Source: Candidatus Phosphitivorax anaerolimi (GTDB lineage Bacteria > Desulfobacterota > Desulfomonilia > UBA1062). From it: a stretch of DNA of 64,000 bases. How positions within the stretch are numbered: the stretch's first letter is position 1; every line of letters starts with the position of its first letter. Below, piece after piece: positions 36,987-46,246 of the stretch. The position numbers and the translations under genes were made by a program. The stretch covers positions 141,371 through 205,370 of the forward strand of contig MPOS01000002.1 of assembly GCA_001896555.1 (NCBI GenBank), given 5' to 3'. The notes under the pieces were generated by a model that ran no database searches, was not told the DNA's origin, and was given only the letters and a program-made list of their open reading frames with translations.

Positions 36987-37553
36987 TTATATCAAGTGCC
37001 GGACAACCGCCGGAACGAGCCCGGCATACACCTTGCCCTTGTTGATATAGTCCCTCAGTGTCATCTTGGGCGCCCTCTTCAGTACTTTTTTCGTGGCAAT
37101 GCCGGGCAGGAGATACGCATTGACGATGTTCACCACCCGGTTGATCTCCATGGTCTTTGCCAGATCACCTTCTACGAGAATCCGGTTTTCAGCAAAGGCC
37201 TGGTGCGATCCTGCGATGCCCATCAAAACCGGCAGGGCCGAGTCGTAGTTCTTGAACGAAAGGGTGATATGCGGCGACTTCAGTCCCTTTCCCAGGTAGC
37301 GGATCATATCCCCGCTCTTTTCCAGGGTAATGGCAGGGCCCTTCGGCAAAACCCTGAGGGCGAACCTCCTGCCCTCCTCCCATGACTCGATCTCTTTACG
37401 GAATTCCGGGACGTGCCTTCCGACCACTTCGAAAGCCGGCCCGAGGAAGGAAAGCGCCGTCGAACAGAGCATGTGTTTCACCTTGGACTGAAAAGCCGGA
37501 AACCCGTGGAGCGATCGAATCAGGTTTACCGTACGCTTGAGAACATCACCCAT
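36987..37553 (-). CDS. SCP2-like protein of unknown function
   Basis: 188 residues from the ATG at 37553. The central part (ALRVLPKGPAITLEKSGDMIRY, HITLSFKNYDSALPVLMG, ILVEGDLAKTMEINRVVNIVNAYLLP) has the strand-helix rhythm of SCP2/sterol-carrier-like lipid-binding domains. This is a moderate-confidence fold call. There is no signal peptide or catalytic motif. It is co-transcribed with the iron alcohol dehydrogenase and may carry or present a hydrophobic substrate, which is inference. Confidence 0.6.
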   Translation of the reverse strand: MGDVLKRTVNLIRSLHGFPAFQSKVKHMLCSTALSFLGPAFEVVGRHVPEFRKEIESWEEGRRFALRVLPKGPAITLEKSGDMIRYLGKGLKSPHITLSFKNYDSALPVLMGIAGSHQAFAENRILVEGDLAKTMEINRVVNIVNAYLLPGIATKKVLKRAPKMTLRDYINKGKVYAGLVPAVVRHLI

Positions 37554-37693
37554 TTCCCATGCCTCCTCCTGTTGTTCATGCTCATTCCCGCCGGCAAGCG
37601 CCGGGGGGTACATTGGCATGTACGGCTGACACGGCCGGAAACCTTGCCCGCCGCAATGAATCATTGCTATGCAAGCGGAAATATCAGCCTCTG

Positions 37694-37722
37694 ATGATAT
37701 ATAAATACTTGAATGATTGCAA
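37694..37722 (-). promoter_or_regulatory. Promoter of the SCP2-like/alcohol dehydrogenase operon
   Basis: On the minus strand, TTGCAA at 37717-37722 and TATCAT at 37694-37699 have a 17-base spacer, about 135 bases before the SCP2-like start. Matches are 4 of 6 and 5 of 6. The rest of 37554-37851 shows no gene. Confidence 0.5.
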
Positions 37723-37851
37723 TCTATTATTTATGTCATCCCTCATATTTCACCGGCTTGCCGGATGCCCATGATCCTTCTCGGACGACCCCTTAAGTGA
37801 AATAGGTTTTTTCGGATCAGGAGGATGCGCCGCACCCATCAGGCGCTCAGG

Positions 37852-39123
37852 TTATTCGAGGGGGATGCCGTTTCTCCTGGCCGTCATCTTCCAGAAAACA
37901 TTGTGCAAGGGCCTGCGGTCTTGCGCCATGCCTTTCATTGCATGCAGCCACGAGGACTCGAGTGTTGAAGAGCGGAAGAATGCCTCGCTGCTCACGGATT
38001 TGAGCGCCCTGTCCCGGCTTTCCCAGTCGAAGAAGGGCATGTTCAGGCAGTAACCGCCTTCGAACTCCCGGATCTCCTTCAAGAGCGGTTCCTGCACCTG
38101 CGACAGCCGCAACTGTGCCTGGATAATGAAGGCCTCGTGCCGCCACCAGTACGAATCTTCATTGTATCGGAATCCGCCCTGATCAATTCCCGCCGGCATG
38201 TTTCCGGGGAGGATCGGCTTGAAGGCGGTGAGGCAGGGTGAAGACCCTGCGGTGACAAAGATTCGAAAACCTGAGGATGAGTCGAGCTCCACCACCAGCG
38301 AACCCGTGGTGTGCGATCTCCTTATGAGAGGTTCTGCAGCATGCATGCACACATCGTGATTCAGACCCTTGAAGAGCAGGCCGCCCTGGTGCCCGCGCAG
38401 GATCTCGAAGGCATCGGCAACCCCAAAGGTGCTCCCGTGCGGGCTGATATGCTCGATAATGTATGCTCTCCTTGCACGGCTGCCGGAAAACCAGGTCATG
38501 ATGGGATCGCTGAACGCCTGGAAATCCGTGCCCCTGGGCATGCTCGATTCCTTCCAGTCGCGGCCGATGGTGATCCCGTTGGATATGGCGGCGAAGTCCT
38601 GGTAGGATTTCATGGCATAATCCCGCCCTACGGTTTCCAGCACTACGATCCCGGTGCGGTCCATGATAAGGTACGAATTCATGTAGGTAAATTTCTTGTC
38701 CCGGTAGCCGCATGGGCCGCCCTGCCCATAGCGCCTCAGAAGTCCGGTGATAACATCGGCCGCCTCTTGGGCCGTATCTGCCCTCTCAAGGCCCAGCCTC
38801 ACCAGGTCCATGCCGATGAGCCCCGGAGATTTCTCGGGTTTGCTCCTGGTGAACAGCGCCTCGTTGCCTATCACCACGCCCTTCTCGTTTACCCCCATCT
38901 CTGCGCCCCAGATCCAGAACGGCTTGCAGAGTACGACACCGCGGGTCTCAGGCGCCTGAGGAATGCTGATATAGGTGCACCTCACTTCCTGGTGGTGGGA
39001 ATGTTCTTTCCCGGGATAGGAAACAACGATCTGGGCCTCATCCGGCTCTCGATCCGAGTTCTTGGCAAAAATCCAGCTTCCTGCCCGAGTTGCGGCCTCG
39101 CCGACGGCAAAGGTGTCACACAT
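37852..39123 (-). CDS. C69 family peptidase/dipeptidase-like Ntn hydrolase
   Basis: 423 residues beginning MCDTFA, which fixes the start at 39123. After Met removal, Cys2 is the N-terminal nucleophile of this Ntn-hydrolase family (dipeptidase A, secernin and acyltransferase relatives). Other landmarks are IFAKNSDREPDEAQ (the conserved NSDR), EMGVNEKGVVIGNEALFT and YLIMDRTGIVVLET. No signal peptide is seen, so the protein is cytosolic. It probably cleaves a dipeptide or an N-acyl amide. It is separated from both neighbours by 150 bases or more. Confidence 0.88.
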   Translation of the reverse strand: MCDTFAVGEAATRAGSWIFAKNSDREPDEAQIVVSYPGKEHSHHQEVRCTYISIPQAPETRGVVLCKPFWIWGAEMGVNEKGVVIGNEALFTRSKPEKSPGLIGMDLVRLGLERADTAQEAADVITGLLRRYGQGGPCGYRDKKFTYMNSYLIMDRTGIVVLETVGRDYAMKSYQDFAAISNGITIGRDWKESSMPRGTDFQAFSDPIMTWFSGSRARRAYIIEHISPHGSTFGVADAFEILRGHQGGLLFKGLNHDVCMHAAEPLIRRSHTTGSLVVELDSSSGFRIFVTAGSSPCLTAFKPILPGNMPAGIDQGGFRYNEDSYWWRHEAFIIQAQLRLSQVQEPLLKEIREFEGGYCLNMPFFDWESRDRALKSVSSEAFFRSSTLESSWLHAMKGMAQDRRPLHNVFWKMTARRNGIPLE

Positions 39124-39277
39124 GCTGCACCCCTGCCTCGCGCAAGGTGGAAATCGACCCGGCCTCGAAGAGCGGCGACCTGTTACCCGCATGTCCCATG
39201 CGCATGTTCTTATATGATTTTTCCCGAAGGCACAAGCGCCTGGCTCTCTGTGCGGGGCTATACAGCCGGTAGTGCGT

Positions 39278-40084
39278 TCAGACCTGGATGGCGATCTTTT
39301 CCGATCTCAGCAGCTCGGCCCATGTCCAGGCCATGAAGCGATAGCCGAGGGTGTTCAGATGCATGAGATCCCGGCTCCAGACATCGCTTCTCTCCTTGAA
39401 CAGGGTGTAGAAATCCGGCCCCTTCCGGACGATATGGGGGTGCGACGCATAGATCTCATCAATCCGCGCATTGACCATGCGGGTATAGAGGTCGAGCTTC
39501 TCCTGTACCCCTCTGCGATTGAAAAAGAGCCGGTCGAGACCGAAAAGTGACTCGCCTCCGCGGTTGCGGTTGGGTGGAATCTTTGCGAGATAGGTGACAA
39601 TACCTTTTTCATGAAGGCGAGTGAGTATGATAATGAGGTTCTCTCGGGTTTTGAGAAAATCATCGTCCTCATATCCCACAACCCCGCCGATCCGCCTCAT
39701 CATGAAATCGGGCACAACCGAGCTGTTCACATCGTTCGTGCCCAACATCAGAAGGCACACTCTGATGTTCTCCCGTGAAGCAAGTATCTCATCCAGGGGC
39801 CTCCCGTTGAGGGGGAAACCGGGCACATCTGCTCTCTCCCATGTGGCCCCGGGCAGCCAGTCACGGGTAGTGCTGCCCCCCCTGCCCAGGTTGCGTATGA
39901 GCCGGGTGCCCATGGAGACCGAGAGCAGGTCGGAGAGCACGTAGGGATATGAGGTAGGGAGAAGATCCCGTGTGTTCGGCCCGGTGTAAGGTGCATAATC
40001 GGTGATTCCTGGCTGAGAACCGGCGGTCAGCGAATCGCCGACCGCGATGATTTGATGAGGCCGATCGATCACGATCTTTCCCAT
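39278..40084 (-). CDS. SGNH/GDSL hydrolase
   Basis: 268 residues from the ATG at 40084. SGNH blocks are clear: AVGDSLTAGS (nucleophile Ser), NLGRGGSTTRDW (block II Gly), LMLGTNDVNSS (block III Asn) and SRDLMHLNTLGY (block V Asp and His). This is a cytosolic esterase or lipase-like enzyme without a signal peptide; the substrate is unknown. Confidence 0.88.
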   Translation of the reverse strand: MGKIVIDRPHQIIAVGDSLTAGSQPGITDYAPYTGPNTRDLLPTSYPYVLSDLLSVSMGTRLIRNLGRGGSTTRDWLPGATWERADVPGFPLNGRPLDEILASRENIRVCLLMLGTNDVNSSVVPDFMMRRIGGVVGYEDDDFLKTRENLIIILTRLHEKGIVTYLAKIPPNRNRGGESLFGLDRLFFNRRGVQEKLDLYTRMVNARIDEIYASHPHIVRKGPDFYTLFKERSDVWSRDLMHLNTLGYRFMAWTWAELLRSEKIAIQV

Positions 40085-40462
40085 ATTTTTCCCATCACTG
40101 AATAGCTGTTGCCAGGCTCCCTGCAACCGGGCACATGTGCGCAATAACCGCCCGACAGGGCTCCTGCATTCCCTTCCCTATGTGAATGCCCTTTTCCGGC
40201 TCACCGCCGGGTCATATCCGGAGTGTCGTACGGACAAACCGGCCGCTCATGGGCAGGGGCCCCCAAGAGAAAGGGGTTGATCCGGCTTTATCCTCCGGCT
40301 TGCAGCTTCATAAATGTATGAATAATCCCTGCCGCACAATAATCTATATGAAAGAGGGCGGATCGGAAATCCGCTCAGGCGTGACAGAGAACTCCATGGT
40401 ACCGCGGAAGTATCGTACAGGAGGACAGGTTGAGCCGGCGGAAACAGTTCTTGAAAACCTTC
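40085..40462. other. Intergenic region between the ABC importer and GDSL genes
   Basis: A 378-base stretch without a convincing gene. It contains a small hairpin (GCGGAT/ATCCGC near 40369-40385) downstream of the ABC importer stop, with no T-run. The GDSL promoter must lie nearby but is not obvious. Confidence 0.35.
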
Positions 40463-41221
40463 TTACAGAACCTTTTGGAGAAAGGCCTTGACCCTGGCGT
40501 TGTCCATGCTGTGGGAAAAGACGTCCCCCGGGGTTCCTTCGAGGATGAACCTGCCTTCGTCCATGAAGATGACCCGGTCGGCCATCTCACGGGCAAAGCC
40601 CATCTGGTGGGTGACGATCACCATGGTCATTCCCTCCTCGGCCAACTGCTTGATCGTGGTGAAGACCTCGCCCACGAGCTCCGGGTCGAGCGCCGAGGTC
40701 GGCTCGTCAAAGAGCATGAGCATGGGTTTCATGGCAAGGGCCCGGGCAATGGCGACCCGCTGCTTCTGCCCCCCGGAGAGGAAGGCCGGATAGGTGTCTT
40801 TCTTGTCCAGCAGCCCCACCTTGCCCAGAAGGTCCAGTGCCACTCTCCGGGCCTCATCCCGGGACTGCTTCTTCACGGTTACAGGCCCCTCCATGACGTT
40901 CTGCAGCGCCGTCATGTGGGGAAAGAGATGAAAGTGCTGAAACACCATCCCGATCTCCGAGCGCAGCCTGCATATGATGTCCTGTTTTTCCATCACGAGC
41001 CTGCCCTTTTTGTCCCTGCGGTATCCGACCTCTCTGCCTTCCAGGAGTATCCGGCCCGAGTCCATGGTCTCCAGAAAGTTGATCATTCTGAGCAATGTGG
41101 TTTTCCCCGAGCCCGAGGGGCCGATGATCACGATCTTCTCCCCTTTGTCGATCTTCAGGCTCACGTGATCCACGGCCGTGAAATCGTTGAAGCGTTTGAC
41201 GACGTCAACCAGCTCGATCAT
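40463..41221 (-). CDS. Polar amino-acid ABC transporter, ATP-binding protein
   Basis: 252 residues of the GlnQ/HisP class. Walker A is [14 protein letters not shown], the signature [15 protein letters not shown], Walker [15 protein letters not shown], and the switch histidine lies in VIVTHQMG. It powers uptake of a polar amino acid. Its ATG overlaps the permease stop by 4 bases, and the operon order is binding protein, permease, ATPase. Confidence 0.96.
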   Translation of the reverse strand: MIELVDVVKRFNDFTAVDHVSLKIDKGEKIVIIGPSGSGKTTLLRMINFLETMDSGRILLEGREVGYRRDKKGRLVMEKQDIICRLRSEIGMVFQHFHLFPHMTALQNVMEGPVTVKKQSRDEARRVALDLLGKVGLLDKKDTYPAFLSGGQKQRVAIARALAMKPMLMLFDEPTSALDPELVGEVFTTIKQLAEEGMTMVIVTHQMGFAREMADRVIFMDEGRFILEGTPGDVFSHSMDNARVKAFLQKVL

Positions 41222-42246
41222 CGGTTCTCGTACACCCCCAGTCTGTCTTCGAGTTTTCTGAACGATACGGTGAAGATACTGGTCATGATCAGGTAGATCA
41301 TGGCAGCCTGTATGAGGATGAAGATGTTGAAGGTCGTGTTGAAGATCTGGTCCGCGGCCCGCATGAGTTCAACCATGGCGATGGTGGAGACCAGGGCCGT
41401 GTCCTTGATCAGCGCGATGAACTCATTGCCGACGGGCGGTACGAGCCGCTTGTAGGTCTGGGGCACGATGATGCGCCTCATAGCCTGCCAGTAGGTCATG
41501 CCCAGCGACTTTGCCGCCTCCATCTGGCCCGCGTCGATGCTCTCGATGGCCCCGCGCATGATCTCGGCCAGGTAGGCCGAGTAATTCAGGCCGAGCCCCA
41601 GCACTGCGGCAGTGAAGGGGCTGAGTGTGATACCCAGGGGAGGAAGTCCGTAATAAATGAAGAAAAGCTGGAGCAGAAGCGGGGTGCCTCTGAACACCCA
41701 GATATAGCACCAGAAAAACCACGATATGCTCCGGACGCGGCTGATCCTGGCCAGGGCGATGAATAGCCCTGCCACGGGCGAGATGACCATGGTGATGAGC
41801 ACCAGGAGAATGGTCATGCCGGACGCCCTGAGCAGGGTGGGCAAGTACGTGCCCATGTCCTTGAGGAAACGAACCCACTTGGGCGTCTGCACTATAGAGA
41901 CCTGCTTGATCAGGTTCTTTGCCTCCAGATTCTCCGGGTAGTGGCTCAAGATCTCCTCGCATAGAGACGAGCTCTTTTCATACTCGGCCGTGCTGAAGCA
42001 GATCTTGGCGGCCTCCATGCGCGAGCGCACGAAGGCGCCGCCGTCTTCTCCGGGCTTAGGCGCCGGGACCTTCAGATAGGTCTTGAGAGCGGCTTCGATG
42101 TTTCCGGAGTTGGCCTCCCGTGTGGCCGAGGCCAGAATCTCATATGGATCGGGCTCAGCAAGTGCAACCGCAGGGAGAATCAGCAGCAAAAGGCAGAAGC
42201 CCAGCGCGCCTTTCAGCACGCCGGGCCGTTTGGTTCCTACTTCCAT
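41218..42246 (-). CDS. Amino-acid ABC transporter permease with secreted TPR-like N-terminal domain
   Basis: 342 residues, over 100 longer than usual for HisM/GlnP-type permeases. Residues 1-30 are a signal-peptide-like segment ([16 protein letters not shown]). Residues 33-115 are helical repeats resembling a TPR pair ([40 protein letters not shown]). Residues 133-335 are the permease, with several TM helices and the EAA loop [21 protein letters not shown]-type sequence that docks the ATPase. The ATG overlaps the binding-protein stop by 10 bases. The extra domain would face the periplasm. Confidence 0.92.
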   Translation of the reverse strand: MEVGTKRPGVLKGALGFCLLLLILPAVALAEPDPYEILASATREANSGNIEAALKTYLKVPAPKPGEDGGAFVRSRMEAAKICFSTAEYEKSSSLCEEILSHYPENLEAKNLIKQVSIVQTPKWVRFLKDMGTYLPTLLRASGMTILLVLITMVISPVAGLFIALARISRVRSISWFFWCYIWVFRGTPLLLQLFFIYYGLPPLGITLSPFTAAVLGLGLNYSAYLAEIMRGAIESIDAGQMEAAKSLGMTYWQAMRRIIVPQTYKRLVPPVGNEFIALIKDTALVSTIAMVELMRAADQIFNTTFNIFILIQAAMIYLIMTSIFTVSFRKLEDRLGVYENR

Positions 42247-43031
42247 GCAGTGATGTCATCTCCGAACCATTTGATGGAAATTTTCTTCATGGTGCCGTCG
42301 GCGAACATCTCGTCGAGGGTTTTCTGAATCATTTCCCTAAGCGCTACATCTTCTTTCCTGATGCCGATCCCGATAGGCTCTGAGGTCAGCGGCTCGGGCA
42401 GCACGCGATACTCGCCCGGGCGCTGAGACAGGTAGTAGCGGCCCACGAGCTCGTCAACGGCCAGGGTGTCCATCCTTCCGATCTTGAGGTCCATGAAGGC
42501 CGAGGTGTTGTTGTCGTAGCGCTTGACCTCCTTGAACTCGGTCCCGAGGCTCTTGAGCGCCTCCTCGGAGGTGGAGCCGAGCTGCACACCGGCAACGTGC
42601 GCCTTGCCGAGGTCCTTGACGCTCTTGATCTTCTCGTTGTCCGCCCTGACCACCATGACCTGCTTCTCCATGATGTAGGGCTTGGTGAAGGAGATCTCCT
42701 TCATGCGCTCTTCGGTCACGGACATCCCAGACCAGATGATATCGAACTTTTTGGTCTTCAAAGACATGATCACGCCCTTCCAGGCAGTGGGCACATGCTC
42801 GATCTCGATGCCGAGCCTCTTGCCCAGCTCGCGTGATGCGTCGATGTCGAACCCCACGAGCTCGTTCTGCTCGTTTCGGAACTCCATGGGCGGAAACGCG
42901 TCGTCGATCCCGATCACAAGCTTGCCCGCCGCCTTGACCCTTTCCCATGAATCATCGGCAGCCGGCGCCGGGGCAGAGAAAAACGCCACGAGAATACCCA
43001 CCATACTGATTGCATAAAAAATTCTCTTCAT
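42237..43031 (-). CDS. Amino-acid ABC transporter substrate-binding protein
   Basis: 264 residues from the ATG at 43031, preceded by AGGAGGAAAAGAGGA. The signal peptide is MKRIFYAISMVGILVAFFSA, with cleavage near PAPAA. The mature protein has the family 3 solute-binding pattern: KLVIGIDDAFPPMEFRN, LVGFDIDASRELGKRLGIE, FDIIWSGMSVTEERMKEISF and the linker YIMEKQVMVV. It captures a polar amino acid in the periplasm; specificity is not evident. It is the first gene of the importer operon. Confidence 0.95.
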   Translation of the reverse strand: MKRIFYAISMVGILVAFFSAPAPAADDSWERVKAAGKLVIGIDDAFPPMEFRNEQNELVGFDIDASRELGKRLGIEIEHVPTAWKGVIMSLKTKKFDIIWSGMSVTEERMKEISFTKPYIMEKQVMVVRADNEKIKSVKDLGKAHVAGVQLGSTSEEALKSLGTEFKEVKRYDNNTSAFMDLKIGRMDTLAVDELVGRYYLSQRPGEYRVLPEPLTSEPIGIGIRKEDVALREMIQKTLDEMFADGTMKKISIKWFGDDITAWK

Positions 43032-43451
43032 TCCTCTTTTCCTCCTGCTGGTGATTTCGCGAGATATTTTTGTCACGCGGGGATTATGAAACAAATCAAT
43101 GTAAAACACAAGCAGCAAGGCCGCACGATAGGGGGATTCACCTCATGCCCGTACGGACGAGGACCATCTGATCGACATAAAATCTCACCCTGCCGGAACT
43201 GTCACCCTGTTCTGTCATTGCTTTGGTGCATATAGTTTATTACTTTATTCAATATAATTATTTGCCATTCGTACTTGAGCCTTCTATAAGCGTACCAGCA
43301 AACTTCACAGTGCGGGACACACCTTTCATTATGAAAAGGGCATGCGTACTCGCATACAAAATGCAATGGAAAACGGGGTTTTTATTCTAACCGAGCACAG
43401 CGGGCCTTGCGGGATAACCCCGATCATCCAAACGAGAGGAGTCTGCATGGT
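43032..43451. other. Divergent intergenic region between the ABC importer and yedE
   Basis: No gene is evident. Promoters for both directions should lie here. For the importer, TTGTGT-N17-CATAAT ending near 43069 on the minus strand is a fair candidate. On the plus strand, TATAAT at 43253-43258 lacks a good -35 partner. A GAGAGGAG ribosome site precedes yedE. Confidence 0.4.
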
Positions 43452-44543
43452 ATGAGGATGAAAAATGTTCTTGCAACGAGGTGGGGAGTCATCGGCGTCG
43501 GGGCGGTTATCGGCATTCTTGCCGCTGCCCTTCAGAAGCTCGGCAATCCCGGGAACATGGGGGTCTGTGTCGCGTGTTTCGCACGTGATATCGCGGGCGC
43601 ACTGGGCCTGCACCGGGCGGAAACGGTCCAGTATCTGAGGCCTGAGATCCTGGGTTTTGTCCTGGGGTCCTTCCTGGCGGCGCTGCTCTTCCGTGAATTC
43701 AGGCCTCGCGCTGGTTCCGCGCCCATCGTCCGATTCATCCTGGGCGCGTTCGCCATGATCGGGGCACTGGTGTTTCTCGGCTGTCCCTGGAGGGCCTTGC
43801 TCAGGCTCGCAGGCGGCGATCTGAATGCGGTCCTGGGGATTGCCGGTCTTGTCTTCGGGGTGTGGGTGGGAACACTCTTTTTGAAAAACGGCTACACCCT
43901 GGGCAGATCACAGCCAACCTCGAAGGCGGCGGGCATGATCATGCCGCTCATAGCCCTGGGCTTTCTGCTGCTCCTGTTCATCTATCCGCAGATCCAGGGT
44001 AAGGGTATGAGCGGCGTGCTCTTCTACAGTATGAGCGGCCCCGGCTCCATGCATGCCCCTCTGCTCGTTTCTCTGGCCATCGGCCTGGTGGTGGGAGGTA
44101 TCGCCCAGCAGAGCAGGTTCTGCACCATGGGCGCCCTGCGCGACCTCATCCTGTTCCGCCAGACCCATCTCCTGGGCGGGGTCATCGCGCTGGTTTTGGC
44201 CGCCTTTCTCGCAAACCTCGTCTTCGGGCAGTTCGAACCCGGCTTCATTGGTCAGCCGGTGGCGCATAGCATGCATTTCTGGAACTTTGCAGGAATGACG
44301 CTGGCAGGCCTCGCCTTTTGCCTCGCAGGCGGTTGCCCCGGGCGGCAGCTCTTCTTGAGCGGCGAAGGAGACGGCGACGCGGCCGTGTTCGTCATCGGTA
44401 TGGTGTCCGGTGCCGCATTCGCTCACAATTTCGGGCTTGCAAGCTCGCCTTCGGGGATAGGACCCCACGGTGCTGCGGCTGTGGGAATCGGGCTTGTCGT
44501 ATGCCTGCTCATCGGCTGGAGCATGAGGGCCAAAGGAGTATAG
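43452..44543 (+). CDS. yedE: YedE-type selenium-metabolism membrane transporter
   Basis: 363 residues from the ATG at 43452 behind GAGAGGAG. About ten membrane helices form two YeeE/YedE repeats. Conserved Cys motifs include GNMGVCVACFARDIAGALGL, LVFLGCPWRALLRL, IAQQSRFCTMGALRDL and LAGGCPGRQLFL. The family imports sulfur or selenium species; this long two-repeat form next to yedF and selD is the selenium-associated type. It is 64 bases upstream of yedF on the same strand. Confidence 0.9.
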   Translation: MRMKNVLATRWGVIGVGAVIGILAAALQKLGNPGNMGVCVACFARDIAGALGLHRAETVQYLRPEILGFVLGSFLAALLFREFRPRAGSAPIVRFILGAFAMIGALVFLGCPWRALLRLAGGDLNAVLGIAGLVFGVWVGTLFLKNGYTLGRSQPTSKAAGMIMPLIALGFLLLLFIYPQIQGKGMSGVLFYSMSGPGSMHAPLLVSLAIGLVVGGIAQQSRFCTMGALRDLILFRQTHLLGGVIALVLAAFLANLVFGQFEPGFIGQPVAHSMHFWNFAGMTLAGLAFCLAGGCPGRQLFLSGEGDGDAAVFVIGMVSGAAFAHNFGLASSPSGIGPHGAAAVGIGLVVCLLIGWSMRAKGV

Positions 44544-44607
44544 CACTGGCAAACCGTCCAAAACGAAAAAAGAAGAGAAGCATGATTGCATGGTGAGGAG
44601 CATGAGC

Positions 44608-44826
44608 ATGAATGCAACTATCGACGCACGGGGGCTCTCGTGCCCCCAGCCGGTCATCCTGGTTATGAACAGAATAAAGGAGCAGAAAAACGGCACAATC
44701 GAGATCCTGGTGGACACCGACACAGCCAGGGAAAACGTGTCGCGTGCCGCCGGGAGCAAAGGATGGTTTGTAGATCGCATCGAGCAGGACGGGACAGGCT
44801 ATAGAATCGTGATCGTGAAGAAATAG
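44608..44826 (+). CDS. yedF: TusA/SirA-like sulfurtransferase-type protein YedF
   Basis: 72 residues from the ATG at 44608, seven bases after GAGGAG; ATGs at 44590 and 44602 lie too close to or before that site. The TusA fold is shown by ATIDARGLSCPQPVILVMN, with the reactive Cys in the CPxP motif. YedF proteins accompany selenium utilisation genes. The long YedF has a second DsrE-like domain that is absent here, so this is the short form. It is followed by the convergent selD. Confidence 0.85.
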   Translation: MNATIDARGLSCPQPVILVMNRIKEQKNGTIEILVDTDTARENVSRAAGSKGWFVDRIEQDGTGYRIVIVKK

Positions 44827-44884
44827 CGCCGCACCCGCTGTTTAAGACTAGGAGAGCTTCTCAACCATCCTGTCTCCCTGTCCC

Positions 44885-45943
44885 TTACGGCCTGACCACG
44901 ATTCTCCCCGGATGTCCGGCGGTGATCTCGCCGATGATGGCTGAGTCTTTTACCCCGTGCGAGTGAAGATCCTCCAGAAGCTGCTCGGCCTGATCGGGCT
45001 CAAGCGCGATGAGGAGCCCGCCCGAGGTCTGCGGGTCGAACAGGAGCTTCAGGCGGCTGTCGCTCAAGTCTCCTTCCGTGCGGACAAACGCCTGCCGGAA
45101 CTTTTCATTCCGATAGGCCCCTCCCGGGATCAGGCCCATGTCTGCATACTCGAGCACCTCATCGAACAGTGGGACGCGCAAGGCATTGATGACCATACCG
45201 ACACTCAAGCCCTCGATCATCTCGCAGGCGTGCCCCAGAAGCCCGAACCCGGTGATGTCCGTGCATGCGTGAACCCGGTAACCTTCCAAAAGCTCGGCAG
45301 GGACTTTGTTGAGGGTGTTCATGGACAGGATGCTCGCCTCCTCGGCCTGACGGCTCGCCATCCCGGCCTTGACCGCGGTCGAAATGATGCCCGTACCCAG
45401 CGGCTTGGTGAGGATGAGAAGGTCCCCTTCCCGGGCGCCCGTGTTCTTGAGAACCTTCTCCGGATGCACGGTGCCGGTCACCGAGAGGCCGTATTTGATC
45501 TCCGGGTCGTCCACGCTGTGACCGCCCACCAGAAGCACTCCGGCCTCGCTCATCTTGTCGAACCCGCCCTTGAGTATGTCCTTAAGGATGGACACCTCTC
45601 CCTCCTGGGGAAAGCAGATGATGTTCATAGCCAGCACGGGCCTTCCCCCCATGGCATAGACGTCGCTCAGCGAGTTGGTCACTGCGATCTGGCCGAACAG
45701 GTAGGGATCGTCCACCACCGGGGTGAAGAAGTCCAGCGTAAGGATCAGCGCCAGGGAATCGCTGATCCGGTATACCCCGGCATCATCAGGTCTGTCCATG
45801 CCCACGAGCAGATCAGGGTGCTTCATGACCGGAAGCGTGCAGATCGCCTGGTCCAGAACCTCTGGACCGAGCTTGCACGCTCAACCTGCACCGTGAACCA
45901 TTGAGGTAAGCTTTATTTTCCTGTCCTGTGCATCGTTTCCCAT
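44885..45943 (-). CDS. selD: Selenide, water dikinase SelD containing selenocysteine
   Basis: The frame from the ATG at 45943 (ribosome site AAGAAGGAG) has an in-frame TGA at 45881-45883, read as selenocysteine 21 in MVHGAG-U-ACKLGPEVL. This is exactly the catalytic Cys/Sec position, with the essential lysine K24 after it. Total length is 352 residues, normal for SelD. Further motifs are VGMDRPDDAGVY, DVYAMGGRPVLAMN and GGHSVDDPEIKYGLSVTG. SelD makes selenophosphate from selenide and ATP. A caller that stops at TGA would start at an internal ATG at 45826 and lose the active site. A SECIS hairpin follows the TGA. Confidence 0.96.
45850..45868 (-). promoter_or_regulatory. Bacterial SECIS hairpin in selD
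   Basis: On the minus strand GGTCCAG, A, GGTT, CTGGACC form a perfect 7-bp stem with a small G-rich apical loop starting 12 bases after the UGA codon. Position and GG-containing loop match what SelB recognises in bacterial selenoprotein mRNAs. Confidence 0.85.
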
Positions 45944-46078
45944 ACCGTGCGCTCCTTCTTCCATATGGCATAATCGGATGATATTATCCAGCGACTATGT
46001 GGGATGCATATCTGTATCTTTGCAATCTTTAGCATCTCGTCTCAACTCGATGTTCCCATCAATCATGAAAACCTCAAG

Positions 46079-46137
46079 GGGCGGGCCCCTCGACCTTTTT
46101 TGAAACCTGCAAGTTTCAACGGAAACCAGACCCGCCC
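46079..46137. promoter_or_regulatory. Nested inverted repeat between selD and the LysR gene
   Basis: The inner dyad TTGAAACCTGCAAGTTTCAA (46100-46119) has perfect 7-base arms. It is enclosed by GGGCGGG (46079-46085) and CCCGCCC (46131-46137). It lies 110-170 bases before lysR and 136-194 before selD. The inner dyad fits a LysR-type site; the nested pair could also fold in RNA. The rest of 45944-46246 shows no gene. Confidence 0.5.
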
Positions 46138-46246
46138 ATAATACAATCCTTAAGAAGAGGCTTGAGAAGGAGAATTGAATTTCGCCTATGCAATATATTT
46201 ATATTCCATATTGATCCCTTCTATCTCTCTGAGCTATGATGGTTGC

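Noticed and set aside
43329-43613. Minus-strand open frame of 94 codons
   Set aside because: It overlaps the start of yedE on the other strand, and its composition is that of a shadow frame.
45944-46246. tRNA-Sec (selC) next to selD
   Set aside because: No cloverleaf with a UCA anticodon and long acceptor/variable arm could be drawn in this spacer.
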